Below are positions 9,291 through 17,606 of a DNA stretch of 64,000 nucleotides, in pieces. The notes beneath the pieces are model-generated. The model saw only the letters and a program-made list of their open reading frames with translations, was not told the origin of the DNA and did not search any database. The stretch lies in NCBI RefSeq assembly GCF_046250175.1, contig NZ_CP176468.1; one strand, written 5' to 3'. How positions within the stretch are numbered: the stretch's first letter is position 1; each line of letters begins with the position of its first letter. The position numbers and the translations under genes are program-made. The stretch is from Psychromonas sp030397575 (GTDB lineage Bacteria; Pseudomonadota; Gammaproteobacteria; Enterobacterales; Psychromonadaceae).

Positions 9291-10340
9291 TTATAAGAAC
9301 TCATCTCCACCGCCGCCGCCTAGCATTAATTCACCTGCATCTGATAATCGACGAGCAATATTAAGGATCTCTTTTTGCGCAGCTTCAACTTCGCTGATCC
9401 TAATCGGGCCCATCGCTTCGATATCATCAGCAAGCATTTCAGCAGCACGTTTTGACATATTAGCCAGCACTTTATTCTTAAGCAATTCATCAGCACCTTT
9501 CAAGGCTAATTGTAATTGCTCTGGTGGCACTTCACGTAATAGCGTTTGAATACCACGGTCATCAACATCGATAAGGTTATCAAATACAAACATAAGATCT
9601 TGAATTTGTTGACTCATATCTTCATCAGACTCACGTAAAGAATCCATTAATGGACCTTCGATAGCCGTATCTAAGTAGTTCATAATGTTCGCGGCTGCTT
9701 TAGCACCACCCATTTTCGCAGCTTGTGCACCAGCTTGACCAGCAAACTGTTTCTCCATGATCTCGTTCAATTCTTGCAATGCTGCTGGTTGAACTTCTTC
9801 TAAATCTGCAATACGCATCATTAAGTCGAGACGTACCTTTTCCGGGAATTGCGTTAAGATTTCAGCTGATTGTTCAGGATCCAAATATGATAAAACAATG
9901 GTTTGAATCTGAGGATGCTCATTTTGAATAATACTTGCAACCTGACGTGCATCCATCCATTTCAGAGAGTCTAGACCTTTAGAACCACTGCCTAAAATAA
10001 TTTGATCCACTAAATTTCCAGCCTTGTCTTCCCCCAACGCTTCGATTAAAGATGAACGAACAAAGTTTTCACTGTCTAAGCCGATGTTACTGTATTTTTG
10101 AATATCTTCGATGAATGCACGATGCACGCTACTCACTTTCGCCTGAGAAGAATCTTCTAATGCAGCCATCTTCATACCTAGTTTTTGTACTTGTTTTGGC
10201 TCTAAATTTCTGAATATTTGTGCCGCATCAGCAGGTGTTAAACTCAACATTAACAATGCTGATTTTTCTACACCGCTTAACTGAGTAACATCATAAGTAG
10301 CGACTTTAGTTGATTCTTTGTTGTTTTCATTCTCACTCAT
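9291..10340 (-). CDS. fliG: Flagellar motor switch protein FliG
   Basis: This 349-residue protein has the three-part FliG architecture. The N-terminal FliF-binding domain starts near LSGVEKSALLMLSL. The middle domain holds the EHPQ motif (NEHPQIQTIVLSYLDPEQSA). The C-terminal domain has the charged torque helix (DDIEAMGPIRISEVEAAQKE) that contacts the stator. It ends in a Gly-rich GGGGGDEFL tail. The start codon overlaps the end of fliF by 8 bases, which fits the tight FliF-FliG interaction. Confidence 0.97.
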   Translation of the reverse strand: MSENENNKESTKVATYDVTQLSGVEKSALLMLSLTPADAAQIFRNLEPKQVQKLGMKMAALEDSSQAKVSSVHRAFIEDIQKYSNIGLDSENFVRSSLIEALGEDKAGNLVDQIILGSGSKGLDSLKWMDARQVASIIQNEHPQIQTIVLSYLDPEQSAEILTQFPEKVRLDLMMRIADLEEVQPAALQELNEIMEKQFAGQAGAQAAKMGGAKAAANIMNYLDTAIEGPLMDSLRESDEDMSQQIQDLMFVFDNLIDVDDRGIQTLLREVPPEQLQLALKGADELLKNKVLANMSKRAAEMLADDIEAMGPIRISEVEAAQKEILNIARRLSDAGELMLGGGGGDEFL

Positions 10341-12042
10341 CTTGTATTAACCACTCTTTAATTACTTGTGCCGATAAACCAGGCTCGTTGGCCACTAAAG
10401 ATCTTACTGCTGTTAACAGATCTTCATCCTTATGTAGGTCAGGTAATTTAAACTGACCATTGCTCATCCCAAATTCAAGACTCTCATTATCATCATCTGA
10501 TAACATTTGTAGATTATCATTCTCTACAGAGCCAATTGCTCCGCCTAACTCGTATTCTTCAGCACTTTCAAGTGACTCTGGGTATAATAGTTTTTTCATG
10601 ATTGGACGAACAATTAATAACAAAGTCAAAATAATGACAAATAAGCTTCCACCAAATCTTACGTAACCTTGAAAGCTTTCCGTTTCCCATAGTGCTTTTT
10701 CTGGCTCCACTGGTAATTCAGGACGATTAAAACTCACTGATGCCAGCGCCAAAATGTCGCCACGCGCTACGTTGATCCCTAAGCCACCTAATAATAGTTG
10801 CTTGATATTTTCTACTTCTGCCGCACTTCGTGGTGTATAAACGACTTCACCAGCTTCATTAGTTGACTTGATATAATCTAATGCTACTGAAACCGCTAGT
10901 CTGTCTACCTTACCCACTTTATGTTTAGTATGCGTAATGGTGGTATCAACTTCATAGTTTCGTGTCGATTCGGTCCGAGACGCACCATTATTTTCTGCTT
11001 TTGCATTTTCTGCAGCTTCTTCTAACTCTTCAGGAATTGCACCATTGGCAGGAGGTTGATTAGACAACGCCCCAGGGACAGAGCCAATGACCGCACCTAA
11101 CGATGATTTATCTTCAATCAACATTTCACTGCGAATCGCTTGATTAGAAGGGTTAAACGTTTTTTTAGTTTCCTCTACGACGGTGAAGTCCATCACCAAA
11201 TCAACTTCAGAAGTATAATTTGCAATACCTAATACAGGTATAAGAATAGCATCAATTTTTGACTTATATTCGTCTTCTCTTTCGCGTTGCATTGCAAATT
11301 CTTTGCTAGTTTGAGCAGAACTGCCTGTACTGCTACCTGAATGCAATAAACGGCCTCTTTGATCTGTCACTGTAACGTTGTTTGGTGAAAGTCCTTGTAC
11401 CGCTGATGCAACGAGATCAACAATTGAGTCCACTTCCTGTGCTGATAACGCATAAGAACGTGCACTAGTTACAACAACCGTAGCACTTGCTTGTCTTTCT
11501 TTACGAGCAAACACACTTTCTTTAGGAATTGCTAATAAGACCTGTGCATTAGTAATGTTTTTCATTTCTTTAATCGCGAGTGCTAATTGACGCTCACGAC
11601 TTAGCTTTAACCTTTCTTTTTCAACACGTTGACTTACACCGAAGCCCATATCTTGTAATAAAATATCATCGCCGTTGTCTGCATCGTCATTTGCTAAACC
11701 TGCACGTGTCATCAGCAGTTTAACTTTTTGATATTGATCGGACATAACAGAGACGTTATTACCTTCAAGTTTATAAGGAATTTTTTGTTGATCTAAAAAA
11801 TCCAATGTAGAGATCAACTCATCTGTTTGATAGGTACCTAATGGGCGATATTCAGCTTCCTTGCCCCACGACCAAATGATTACAACAATCGCTAACACAA
11901 TTAATAAACCAATAATCATGCTAATTTGTCGTAATACATCTACATTAGAGAAGAATGATGAAACCGCGCTTTTTTGCGGGGTTACCACTTCACTATCACT
12001 CCCTTCTAGCAATAAATTTGCGTTGCTTGCTGAATCAGACAC
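10333..12042 (-). CDS. fliF: Flagellar MS-ring protein FliF
   Basis: The protein has 569 residues with an N-terminal membrane helix (about 39-60), a periplasmic ring-building YscJ/FliF domain, a second membrane helix near residue 460 (GGSLFVIILTLLLIVRPIMK) and a cytoplasmic tail. The tail ends in an acidic/hydrophobic peptide (EPGLSAQVIKEWLIQDE) that binds FliG. FliF forms the MS ring, the first assembled part of the flagellum. It is 41 bases downstream of fliE. Confidence 0.97.
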   Translation of the reverse strand: MSDSASNANLLLEGSDSEVVTPQKSAVSSFFSNVDVLRQISMIIGLLIVLAIVVIIWSWGKEAEYRPLGTYQTDELISTLDFLDQQKIPYKLEGNNVSVMSDQYQKVKLLMTRAGLANDDADNGDDILLQDMGFGVSQRVEKERLKLSRERQLALAIKEMKNITNAQVLLAIPKESVFARKERQASATVVVTSARSYALSAQEVDSIVDLVASAVQGLSPNNVTVTDQRGRLLHSGSSTGSSAQTSKEFAMQREREDEYKSKIDAILIPVLGIANYTSEVDLVMDFTVVEETKKTFNPSNQAIRSEMLIEDKSSLGAVIGSVPGALSNQPPANGAIPEELEEAAENAKAENNGASRTESTRNYEVDTTITHTKHKVGKVDRLAVSVALDYIKSTNEAGEVVYTPRSAAEVENIKQLLLGGLGINVARGDILALASVSFNRPELPVEPEKALWETESFQGYVRFGGSLFVIILTLLLIVRPIMKKLLYPESLESAEEYELGGAIGSVENDNLQMLSDDDNESLEFGMSNGQFKLPDLHKDEDLLTAVRSLVANEPGLSAQVIKEWLIQDE

Positions 12043-12083
12043 AGGACTTCCTTTTTAACGAATTGACTTTAAACAAAAGCTGA

Positions 12084-12410
12084 TTAAACAGGCATGCTCA
12101 TAACTTCTTTATAAGCTTCAACCATTTTATTGCGCACCTGTACGGTTGCATCAAAGGCTAAACTTGATTTGTTTGCTGCAATCATCACATCAGATAAACT
12201 GACATTTTCATCACCCATTTCGAAACCATTGCGTAATTCAGTGGTGTTTTGCTGTAAACCATTCACATTATCAATAGCTTGTTTCAGCATGGCAGAGAAG
12301 TCAGCAGGAGCAGGGTTAACTGAAGAGGTGTTTAATTCACGACTCAAACCTTTTGCTTCGACACTTTGTGTTTGTAACTCTTTAAACATTGATGCTGCAT
12401 TAATATTCAT
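12084..12410 (-). CDS. fliE: Flagellar hook-basal body adaptor FliE
   Basis: This is the 108-residue rod adaptor that joins the MS ring and export gate to the rod. The C-terminal part (SLSDVMIAANKSSLAFDATVQVRNKMVEAYKEVMSMPV in overlapping pieces) is the conserved FliE domain. I use the ATG at 12410 (MNINAASMF), preceded by an AGG-containing ribosome site. A TTG start 14 codons further up would overlap the -12 element of the sigma-54 promoter and is rejected. fliE is the first gene of the operon. Confidence 0.96.
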   Translation of the reverse strand: MNINAASMFKELQTQSVEAKGLSRELNTSSVNPAPADFSAMLKQAIDNVNGLQQNTTELRNGFEMGDENVSLSDVMIAANKSSLAFDATVQVRNKMVEAYKEVMSMPV

Positions 12411-12447
12411 ATTGATTAGCCTATTTTTGACACTGATACTTGTAAAA

Positions 12448-12463
12448 AGCAATTACTATGCCA
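12448..12463 (-). promoter_or_regulatory. Sigma-54 (RpoN) promoter of the fliE-flhB operon
   Basis: Read on the minus strand the site is TGGCAT, five bases, then TTGCT. This matches the -24/-12 consensus TGGCAC-N5-TTGCW at all but one base, and the essential GG and GC are present. The predicted start of transcription is near 12437, giving a leader of about 27 bases before the fliE ATG at 12410. In Vibrio- and Pseudomonas-type hierarchies fliE operons are driven by sigma-54 with an FlrC/FleQ-class activator; that part is known from other species. No such activator gene is in this window. Confidence 0.88.
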
Positions 12464-12609
12464 TTAACTAAAAATAGGTATTAATTTATATTAAGGGTGA
12501 GGTGAAGATAACCTCTAATGTAGGAAAATAGTAAAAAATGCAGAGAGAGGGTAATGGATAGTGAACAATGGCATTAAGTTAAATTAATGCCATGAGTTCA
12601 TTAAGTTAA

Positions 12610-13188
12610 TTATTGAGCGTTTAGTTTTTCAATCTCTTTATCTAAAGCAAGATCTGCACGCTCTGCTTTAAACTCTTGGTACAAAATATCTTTTTGTTGT
12701 GCATTAACAGTTCGCTCAGATGCGCTGATCAATTGTTCGAAAATAGCTTGCGTTGATTGTTGACCAATACCGACTAATACACATAAATTAGTTTTATCAG
12801 CAATATTCACAATATCCGTTTGAATTGGATTAGTACCCACTAAGGTTTGCTGAGTCACTTGTTTAGAAACACTTGAGAAAGTTGTACCAGATTCAACACC
12901 GGAAGATGCCTCAATTTTATCACGGTATGTTTTATCCATTGCACTAACACGCGTTTCAATTCGTTGTGCTAAAGAAGTACGCGCATTTGCAACAGCTTGC
13001 TGCTTATCGATTGACATATTGCCAGACCACAAAACACATTCAGAAACAGCAATCCCATCGTCAATCTGTGGGTTTAAAATCCATCCAGGAATATCGCCTA
13101 CAGCAGTTTCTTGTACAGGTTCACTTGAAGAGCAGGCAGTCAATAACACTATGGTAGATAGGCTTAACAGAGACTTTATTTTCAACAT
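12610..13188 (-). CDS. LPP20-family outer-membrane lipoprotein, possibly flagellum-linked
   Basis: This 192-residue lipoprotein has the lipobox LTAC with the modified Cys at position 19, followed by SSS. After residue 30 comes a domain opening IPGWILNP with the run QQAVANARTSLAQRIET, the pattern of LPP20-type lipoproteins, the family of vibrio FlgP. The C-terminal 30 residues are charged and probably helical. I chose the ATG at 13188 because AAGGA sits 6 bases before it; an ATG two codons earlier has no spacing. It lies directly upstream of the fliE promoter and points the same way. A role in motility is inference from that position. FlgP proper usually sits with flgO, and no flgO is seen here. 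Confidence 0.7.
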   Translation of the reverse strand: MLKIKSLLSLSTIVLLTACSSSEPVQETAVGDIPGWILNPQIDDGIAVSECVLWSGNMSIDKQQAVANARTSLAQRIETRVSAMDKTYRDKIEASSGVESGTTFSSVSKQVTQQTLVGTNPIQTDIVNIADKTNLCVLVGIGQQSTQAIFEQLISASERTVNAQQKDILYQEFKAERADLALDKEIEKLNAQ

Positions 13189-13210
13189 TATCATTCCTTA
13201 ATTAACATAA

Positions 13211-13243
13211 TAATACCAACCACTGCTTAATGTCATTGGTATA
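13211..13243. repeat. Short dispersed palindrome of the taatacc...ggtata type
   Basis: The arms are taataccaa and ttggtata around a 16-base spacer. A second copy with the same arms and a similar 'tcc/tcattggtat' right half lies at 26951-26985. Both are intergenic and outside operons. They look like members of one short dispersed repeat family rather than terminators, because neither carries a T-run. Confidence 0.45.
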
Positions 13244-13291
13244 ACAATCATCCTCTCATAACAGTCTAAGTTATTTATAAATTATTTACAT

Positions 13292-13328
13292 AAAAAAATC
13301 CCCATTTTAATCATTAAAATGGGGATTT
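13292..13328 (-). terminator. Rho-independent terminator of glnK-amtB
   Basis: A near-perfect hairpin with arms aaatccccatttt and aaaatggggattt flanks a short loop. Read on the minus strand it is followed by a run of seven T (13298-13292). It lies 54 bases past the amtB stop codon. Confidence 0.88.
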
Positions 13329-13381
13329 AAATTATTTTAATAGTTAACTTGCACCATCAATGATGCGTAACTTATTAATTA

Positions 13382-14599
13382 TTAGTTTTTAAATTCAGGG
13401 TAAGCTTCAACACCACAATCGTGCATATCCATACCTGCATCTTCTTGCTCAGCAGTAACACGGATACCCATAGTTACTTTGATGATAGACCAAACTACCC
13501 ATGATGCGATGAATACAAATCCGAAGATAACTGCTGCGCCGTAAAGCTGAGTCATTACTGATGCACCGTCGTTAGACATTGGTACAATTAATAAACCAAA
13601 TAGACCACACACACCGTGTACAGAGATAGCACCTACTGGATCATCAATTTTCAATTTATCTAGACCTACAATGCTGTAAACAACAATTACACCAGCAACT
13701 AGACCGATAAATGCAGAGGCTAATGGTGATGGAGATAGTGGATCAGCAGTGATTGCAACTAAACCAGCTAATGCGCCGTTTAGAATCATAGTTAAATCTG
13801 CTTTACCCCATTTAAATTTACTTACTAATAGTGCTGCAATAGCACCAGTTGCTGCTGCGGCATTAGTATTTAGGAAGATTTGACCCACTGCTGTTGCGTT
13901 TTCTGCATCAGAAAGAAGTAATTGAGAACCACCGTTAAAGCCGAACCAACCCATCCATAAGATAAATGTACCTAATGTAGCAAGTGGCATGTTTGAACCT
14001 GGAATTGGGTGAACACTTCCATCTTTACCGTATTTACCACGACGAGCACCTAGCAAAATTACCGCTGCTAACGCTGCTGCAGCACCAGCCATGTGAACGA
14101 TACCTGAACCAGCGAAATCACTGAAACCAGCTTCACTTAGGAAACCGCCGCCCCATGTCCAGTAACCTTCCATTGGGTAGATAAAACCAGTTAGGAATAC
14201 TGAGAAGATTAAGAATGCCCATAGCTTCATACGTTCAGCCACTGCACCCGATACGATAGACATTGCTGTTGCAACAAATACCACTTGGAAGAAGAAATCA
14301 GACTCTAAAGAATGATCTGCACCTTCAGAAGGTGAACCAATAAGAGAGCCAAAAGAAGGTAACCAACCACCAGCGCTGTTATCAACATACATAATGTTGT
14401 AACCAACTAATAAGAACATAGTACATGCGATTGCATATAACACGATATTTTTAGTTAAAATTTCAGTTGTATTTTTAGAGCGAACTAAACCTGCTTCTAA
14501 CATGGCAAAACCTGCTGCCATCCACATAACTAGCACACCTGATATTAAAAAATAAAAGGTATCCAACGCAAATCTTAGTTCTGTAACTGTTGTTTCCAT
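13382..14599 (-). CDS. amtB: Ammonium transporter AmtB
   Basis: This 405-residue membrane protein has eleven predicted helices. Features of Amt channels are the N-terminal AGFAMLEAGLVRSKN motif, the twin histidines (in GSGIVHMAGAAAA and AISVHGVCGLFG) and a cytoplasmic C-terminus ending DCGVEAYPEF, which contacts GlnK. It conducts ammonium/ammonia across the inner membrane under nitrogen limitation. It follows glnK by 33 bases in one transcript, the usual pairing that lets GlnK plug the channel when nitrogen becomes plentiful. Expression is probably under NtrC and sigma-54. Confidence 0.96.
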   Translation of the reverse strand: METTVTELRFALDTFYFLISGVLVMWMAAGFAMLEAGLVRSKNTTEILTKNIVLYAIACTMFLLVGYNIMYVDNSAGGWLPSFGSLIGSPSEGADHSLESDFFFQVVFVATAMSIVSGAVAERMKLWAFLIFSVFLTGFIYPMEGYWTWGGGFLSEAGFSDFAGSGIVHMAGAAAALAAVILLGARRGKYGKDGSVHPIPGSNMPLATLGTFILWMGWFGFNGGSQLLLSDAENATAVGQIFLNTNAAAATGAIAALLVSKFKWGKADLTMILNGALAGLVAITADPLSPSPLASAFIGLVAGVIVVYSIVGLDKLKIDDPVGAISVHGVCGLFGLLIVPMSNDGASVMTQLYGAAVIFGFVFIASWVVWSIIKVTMGIRVTAEQEDAGMDMHDCGVEAYPEFKN

Positions 14600-14632
14600 A
14601 ATAGTAATCCTTAACTTATATAAACTTGTGGT

Positions 14633-14971
14633 TTAAAGTGCTTCTTCGTCGAATTCGCCAGTACGAATACGAACAACTTGCTCTAATGGCTGAATGAAAA
14701 TCTTACCATCACCCACTTTCCCTGTATTAGCTGCGCTAATAATAGCTTCAACTAAACGTTCAATATCTTCGTCTTTAACCGCAATTTCTAATTTCACTTT
14801 AGGTAAGAAATCAACTTGGTATTCAGCACCACGATATAATTCTGTGTGGCCTTTTTGACGACCGAAACCTTTAACTTCAGAAACAGTGACACCAGCGATA
14901 CCAATACCCATTACAGCTTCGCGTACTTCATCTAATTTAAATGGCTTAATAATTGCGGTTAACATTTTCAT
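14633..14971 (-). CDS. glnK: PII nitrogen regulatory protein GlnK
   Basis: This 112-residue PII protein has the T-loop segment GHTELYRGAEYQVDFLPK, with the uridylylated tyrosine at position 51, and the B-loop GKVGDGKIF. I prefer the ATG at 14971 over the one immediately before it. It gives the usual 112 residues, puts Tyr at 51 and places AAGGA seven bases upstream. GlnK senses 2-oxoglutarate and ATP/ADP and blocks AmtB. Linkage to amtB distinguishes it from GlnB. Confidence 0.94.
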   Translation of the reverse strand: MKMLTAIIKPFKLDEVREAVMGIGIAGVTVSEVKGFGRQKGHTELYRGAEYQVDFLPKVKLEIAVKDEDIERLVEAIISAANTGKVGDGKIFIQPLEQVVRIRTGEFDEEAL

Positions 14972-15020
14972 CATATATTCCTTTAAGGTGTATTAAACGT
15001 TTTGTTCATAGTCATCTATT

Positions 15021-15036
15021 AACAACTAACGTGCCA
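15021..15036 (-). promoter_or_regulatory. Putative sigma-54 promoter of glnK-amtB
   Basis: The minus strand reads TGGCACG, four bases, then TTGTT. The -24 half is a perfect consensus. The -12 half has T where C is expected in TTGCW, which could weaken it. Transcription would start near 15010, about 40 bases before glnK. The two NtrC-like sites upstream at normal enhancer distances support the assignment. Confidence 0.65.
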
Positions 15037-15100
15037 GAAAAAAATAAACCAACAATAACAACAACTTAACAAATAACCACCACTAATTACTTATTTGTTC

Positions 15101-15117
15101 TGCACCATAACAGTGCA
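15101..15117. promoter_or_regulatory. NtrC-binding site (strong)
   Basis: The 17-bp site TGCACCATAACAGTGCA matches the NtrC palindrome TGCACCA-N3-TGGTGCA at all but one of the fourteen defined positions. It is centred about 99 bases upstream of the predicted glnK start of transcription, close to the position of the glnA enhancer in enteric bacteria. Confidence 0.8.
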
Positions 15118-15133
15118 ACAATAAACCAGCTAA

Positions 15134-15150
15134 CGCACCGATATGTATCA
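15134..15150. promoter_or_regulatory. Second, weaker NtrC-like site
   Basis: The site CGCACCGATATGTATCA keeps 9 of 14 consensus positions. Its centre lies 33 bp from that of the strong site, three helical turns. Paired NtrC sites about 32 bp apart bind cooperatively in the enteric glnA enhancer (established knowledge), and this spacing is the main argument for it. Confidence 0.5.
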
Positions 15151-15357
15151 GATGAAATATTTGTCACAAAAATAATTAATGAACTTTGTAAATGATTGAT
15201 TGTCATGATCCTTTATGTTGATAAAAGCTAACTTTCGAGCATCAAAAAAGTGACTTTTATGAGCATTTAATCCTTTATCTCTCCGGTATAAATGACCATG
15301 AAATAAAAATTAATTAACCAACTAACCTGCTTAGCCCTTAGCAAATAAAGCTTCATC

Positions 15358-15366
15358 TGCTATAGT
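15358..15366 (+). promoter_or_regulatory. Possible extended -10 promoter of dacA
   Basis: TGCTATAGT resembles an extended -10 box (TGnTATAAT), placed 43 bases before the dacA start codon. No convincing -35 box is visible, as is usual for extended -10 promoters. Confidence 0.4.
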
Positions 15367-15408
15367 GCGTAACAATTTTTCGACTTAACAACCTTGAAGG
15401 TATGTAAC

Positions 15409-16566
15409 ATGAAAAAAATAAGCCTACTGCTTATCACTTTCTTACTTAGTATTAACGCGCTAGCCGCTCCAATGATTGTTCCTAAAGCTCCATCAATAGC
15501 AGCCAAAGGCTACCTATTAATAGACTTTGATTCTGGGAAAGTCCTTTCTGAAAATAATAGTGAAGAAACATTAGAGCCAGCTTCTTTAACTAAGATGATG
15601 ACCAGCTATATCATCGGACAAGAGTTAAAATCTGGTAACTTAAAGTTGACTGATAAAGTAACTATCTCGAACAACGCTTGGTCTAAAAACTTCCCTGATT
15701 CTTCAAAGATGTTTATCGAAGTCGGTAAAGAAGTAACAGTTGAAGACTTAAACAGAGGTATCATCATTCAATCTGGAAATGATGCTTGTGTAGCAATGGC
15801 AGAACATATTGCAGGTAGTGAATCAGCTTTTGCAGATTTAATGAATTCATGGGCTGCGCAATTAGGTATGAATGATACACATTTTGTAAACAGTCATGGT
15901 TTACATGCAGATGGACATCATACAACGGCTAAAGATATGGCGATATTAGCTAAAGCTATCATCACTGACGTACCTAATGAATACAAAATCTATAGCGAAA
16001 AATCATTCAAATACAATGGTATCGTACAATATAATCGTAACGGTTTATTATGGGATAAAAGCTTAAATGTAGATGGTATGAAAACCGGTCATACTAGCGC
16101 TGCGGGTTATAGCTTAGTATCTTCTGCAACAAAAGATGGTATGCGTTTAATCAGTGTTGTAATGGGAACTCGCTCAGATGAAGCACGTAAAGTTGAAAGC
16201 AAAAAGTTATTGAACTGGGGCTTCCGTTTCTTTGAAACCATCACTCCTTATAAGGCTAATGACCAATTAGCTAATGAACGTATTTGGATGGGTACACAAG
16301 CAAACATTCGTTTAGGTGTTCCAGTTGATACACCATTAACGCTACCACGTAACCAATCTCAAAACTTAAAAGCGGATTTCGTTATCGATAACGAGCTACG
16401 TGCACCAATTCAAAAAGGTGACAAAGTAGGTCAAGTTAACTACACATTAGCTGATGAAGCGGTAGCAAGTTACGACTTGATTGCCTTAGAAACCGTTGAA
16501 GAAGGTGGTATTTTCAGCCGTATCATCGATTACATTAAATTATTATTTATTGGTTGGTTTGGTTAA
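15409..16566 (+). CDS. dacA: D-alanyl-D-alanine carboxypeptidase (PBP5/PBP6 type)
   Basis: This 385-residue periplasmic enzyme trims the terminal D-Ala from peptidoglycan pentapeptides. A signal peptide ends near ALAAPMI. The catalytic tetrad SLTK is at residues 59-62, SGN follows in IIQSGNDACVAM, and KTG in VDGMKTGHTSA. The C-terminal beta domain is followed by an amphipathic tail (about 365-385, SRIIDYIKLLFIGWFG) that anchors PBP5-type enzymes to the membrane. The ATG at 15409 has GAAGG eight bases upstream; a TTG five codons earlier is rejected. It is followed by ybeD-lipB-lipA, a neighbourhood shared with E. coli. Confidence 0.95.
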   Translation: MKKISLLLITFLLSINALAAPMIVPKAPSIAAKGYLLIDFDSGKVLSENNSEETLEPASLTKMMTSYIIGQELKSGNLKLTDKVTISNNAWSKNFPDSSKMFIEVGKEVTVEDLNRGIIIQSGNDACVAMAEHIAGSESAFADLMNSWAAQLGMNDTHFVNSHGLHADGHHTTAKDMAILAKAIITDVPNEYKIYSEKSFKYNGIVQYNRNGLLWDKSLNVDGMKTGHTSAAGYSLVSSATKDGMRLISVVMGTRSDEARKVESKKLLNWGFRFFETITPYKANDQLANERIWMGTQANIRLGVPVDTPLTLPRNQSQNLKADFVIDNELRAPIQKGDKVGQVNYTLADEAVASYDLIALETVEEGGIFSRIIDYIKLLFIGWFG

Positions 16567-16621
16567 AATAGTCCCCATATATACCGTTCACATTTAGGTA
16601 TAACAATTACCCAAATAATTA

Positions 16622-16644
16622 AAAGTGAGGCAAGTCCTCACTTT
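16622..16644 (+). terminator. Hairpin after dacA
   Basis: The arms aaagtgagg and cctcacttt enclose a five-base loop. It lies about 55 bases after dacA and 30 before ybeD. The T-run is short (ttt then cc), so it may be a partial terminator or attenuator that lets some transcripts continue into ybeD-lipB-lipA. Confidence 0.5.
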
Positions 16645-16673
16645 CCAATATCTAACTTGCTCAGGAACCAATC

Positions 16674-16943
16674 ATGGCATTGAATACTAAATTTGATGAA
16701 TTACTCGACTTTCCATGTAACTTCTCATTCAAAGTAATGGGCCTTGCTGACCCAAAACTTATCCCAGATGTGTTATCTGTTATTCAAAAAATCGCACCTG
16801 GTGATTACGCACCGACAGTCAAACCCAGCTCTAAAGGTACTTATCATTCATTAGCTATTCCTGTTATTGTGAATAGTAAAGAGCAAATTGAAGATATTTA
16901 TACTGCTTTGAATAAACTCGATCTTGTACGTTACATTTTATAA
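16674..16943 (+). CDS. ybeD: YbeD/DUF493 family protein
   Basis: This 89-residue protein starts MALNTKFDELLDFPCNFSFK and has the YbeD/DUF493 pattern, including FPCNFSFKVMG and a C-terminal YTALNKLDLVRYIL. YbeD proteins have an ACT-like fold and a proposed regulatory role, possibly in lipoate metabolism, but no proven biochemical function. The gene lies between dacA and lipB as in E. coli, 9 bases before lipB. A clear AGGAA ribosome site precedes the ATG. Confidence 0.93.
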   Translation: MALNTKFDELLDFPCNFSFKVMGLADPKLIPDVLSVIQKIAPGDYAPTVKPSSKGTYHSLAIPVIVNSKEQIEDIYTALNKLDLVRYIL

Positions 16944-16952
16944 GCCGATAAC

Positions 16953-17606
16953 ATGACTGCAATTCAAGACAAATTGATCATTCGCTACTTAGGGGTTACA
17001 CCTTACCAAGAAACTTGGCAAGCAATGAGTGATTTCACTGAGCAACGCGATCAAGATACGATCGATGAAATTTGGTTAGTAGAGCATACTCCGGTATTTA
17101 CCCAAGGACTTGCCGGTAAAGCAGAGCACTTATTAAGAACCTCTGATATTCCTGTTGTTAAAAGTGACCGTGGTGGACAAATAACCCATCATGCACCCGG
17201 ACAATTAATAGCCTATTTACTGATTAACATTCGTCGTAAAGACTTCAACGTACGGAGCTTAGTAAGTATAATAGAACAGGCTATTATCGATTTGCTAGCA
17301 GACTATAATGTTACTGCTATTGCAAAGCCAGATGCACCAGGCGTTTATGTTGATGGTAAAAAAATTGCTTCATTAGGATTAAAGATCCGCAAAGGTTGCT
17401 CATTTCACGGTTTAGCCTTAAATGTAGATATGGATCTCAAGCCTTTTTTACAAATTAACCCATGTGGTTATGCAGGATTAGAGATGACTCAATGTTGTGA
17501 CTTAGGTATTAATGCCTCTGTTGCGGAGTTATCGCCGTTATTGATTGAGAAGTTGAATCAAAATTTACACTACACACAGATAGAGAGTTTTATTAATGAA
17601 CACTAA
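16953..17606 (+). CDS. lipB: Lipoyl(octanoyl) transferase LipB
   Basis: This 217-residue enzyme moves octanoate from acyl carrier protein to lipoyl domains, the first step of endogenous lipoate synthesis. Key motifs are EHTPVFTQGLAGK, DRGGQITHHAPGQ, the lysine motif KIASLGLKIRKG and the catalytic cysteine in INPCGYAGLEMTQ. The usual YHGPGQ reads HHAPGQ here, a Gly-to-Ala change next to the active site. The gene overlaps lipA by 11 bases, implying translational coupling. Confidence 0.96.
   Translation: MTAIQDKLIIRYLGVTPYQETWQAMSDFTEQRDQDTIDEIWLVEHTPVFTQGLAGKAEHLLRTSDIPVVKSDRGGQITHHAPGQLIAYLLINIRRKDFNVRSLVSIIEQAIIDLLADYNVTAIAKPDAPGVYVDGKKIASLGLKIRKGCSFHGLALNVDMDLKPFLQINPCGYAGLEMTQCCDLGINASVAELSPLLIEKLNQNLHYTQIESFINEH

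Noticed and set aside
12130..12471. Plus-strand open frame over fliE
   Set aside because: It is a shadow of fliE and its promoter, with no ribosome site or family resemblance.
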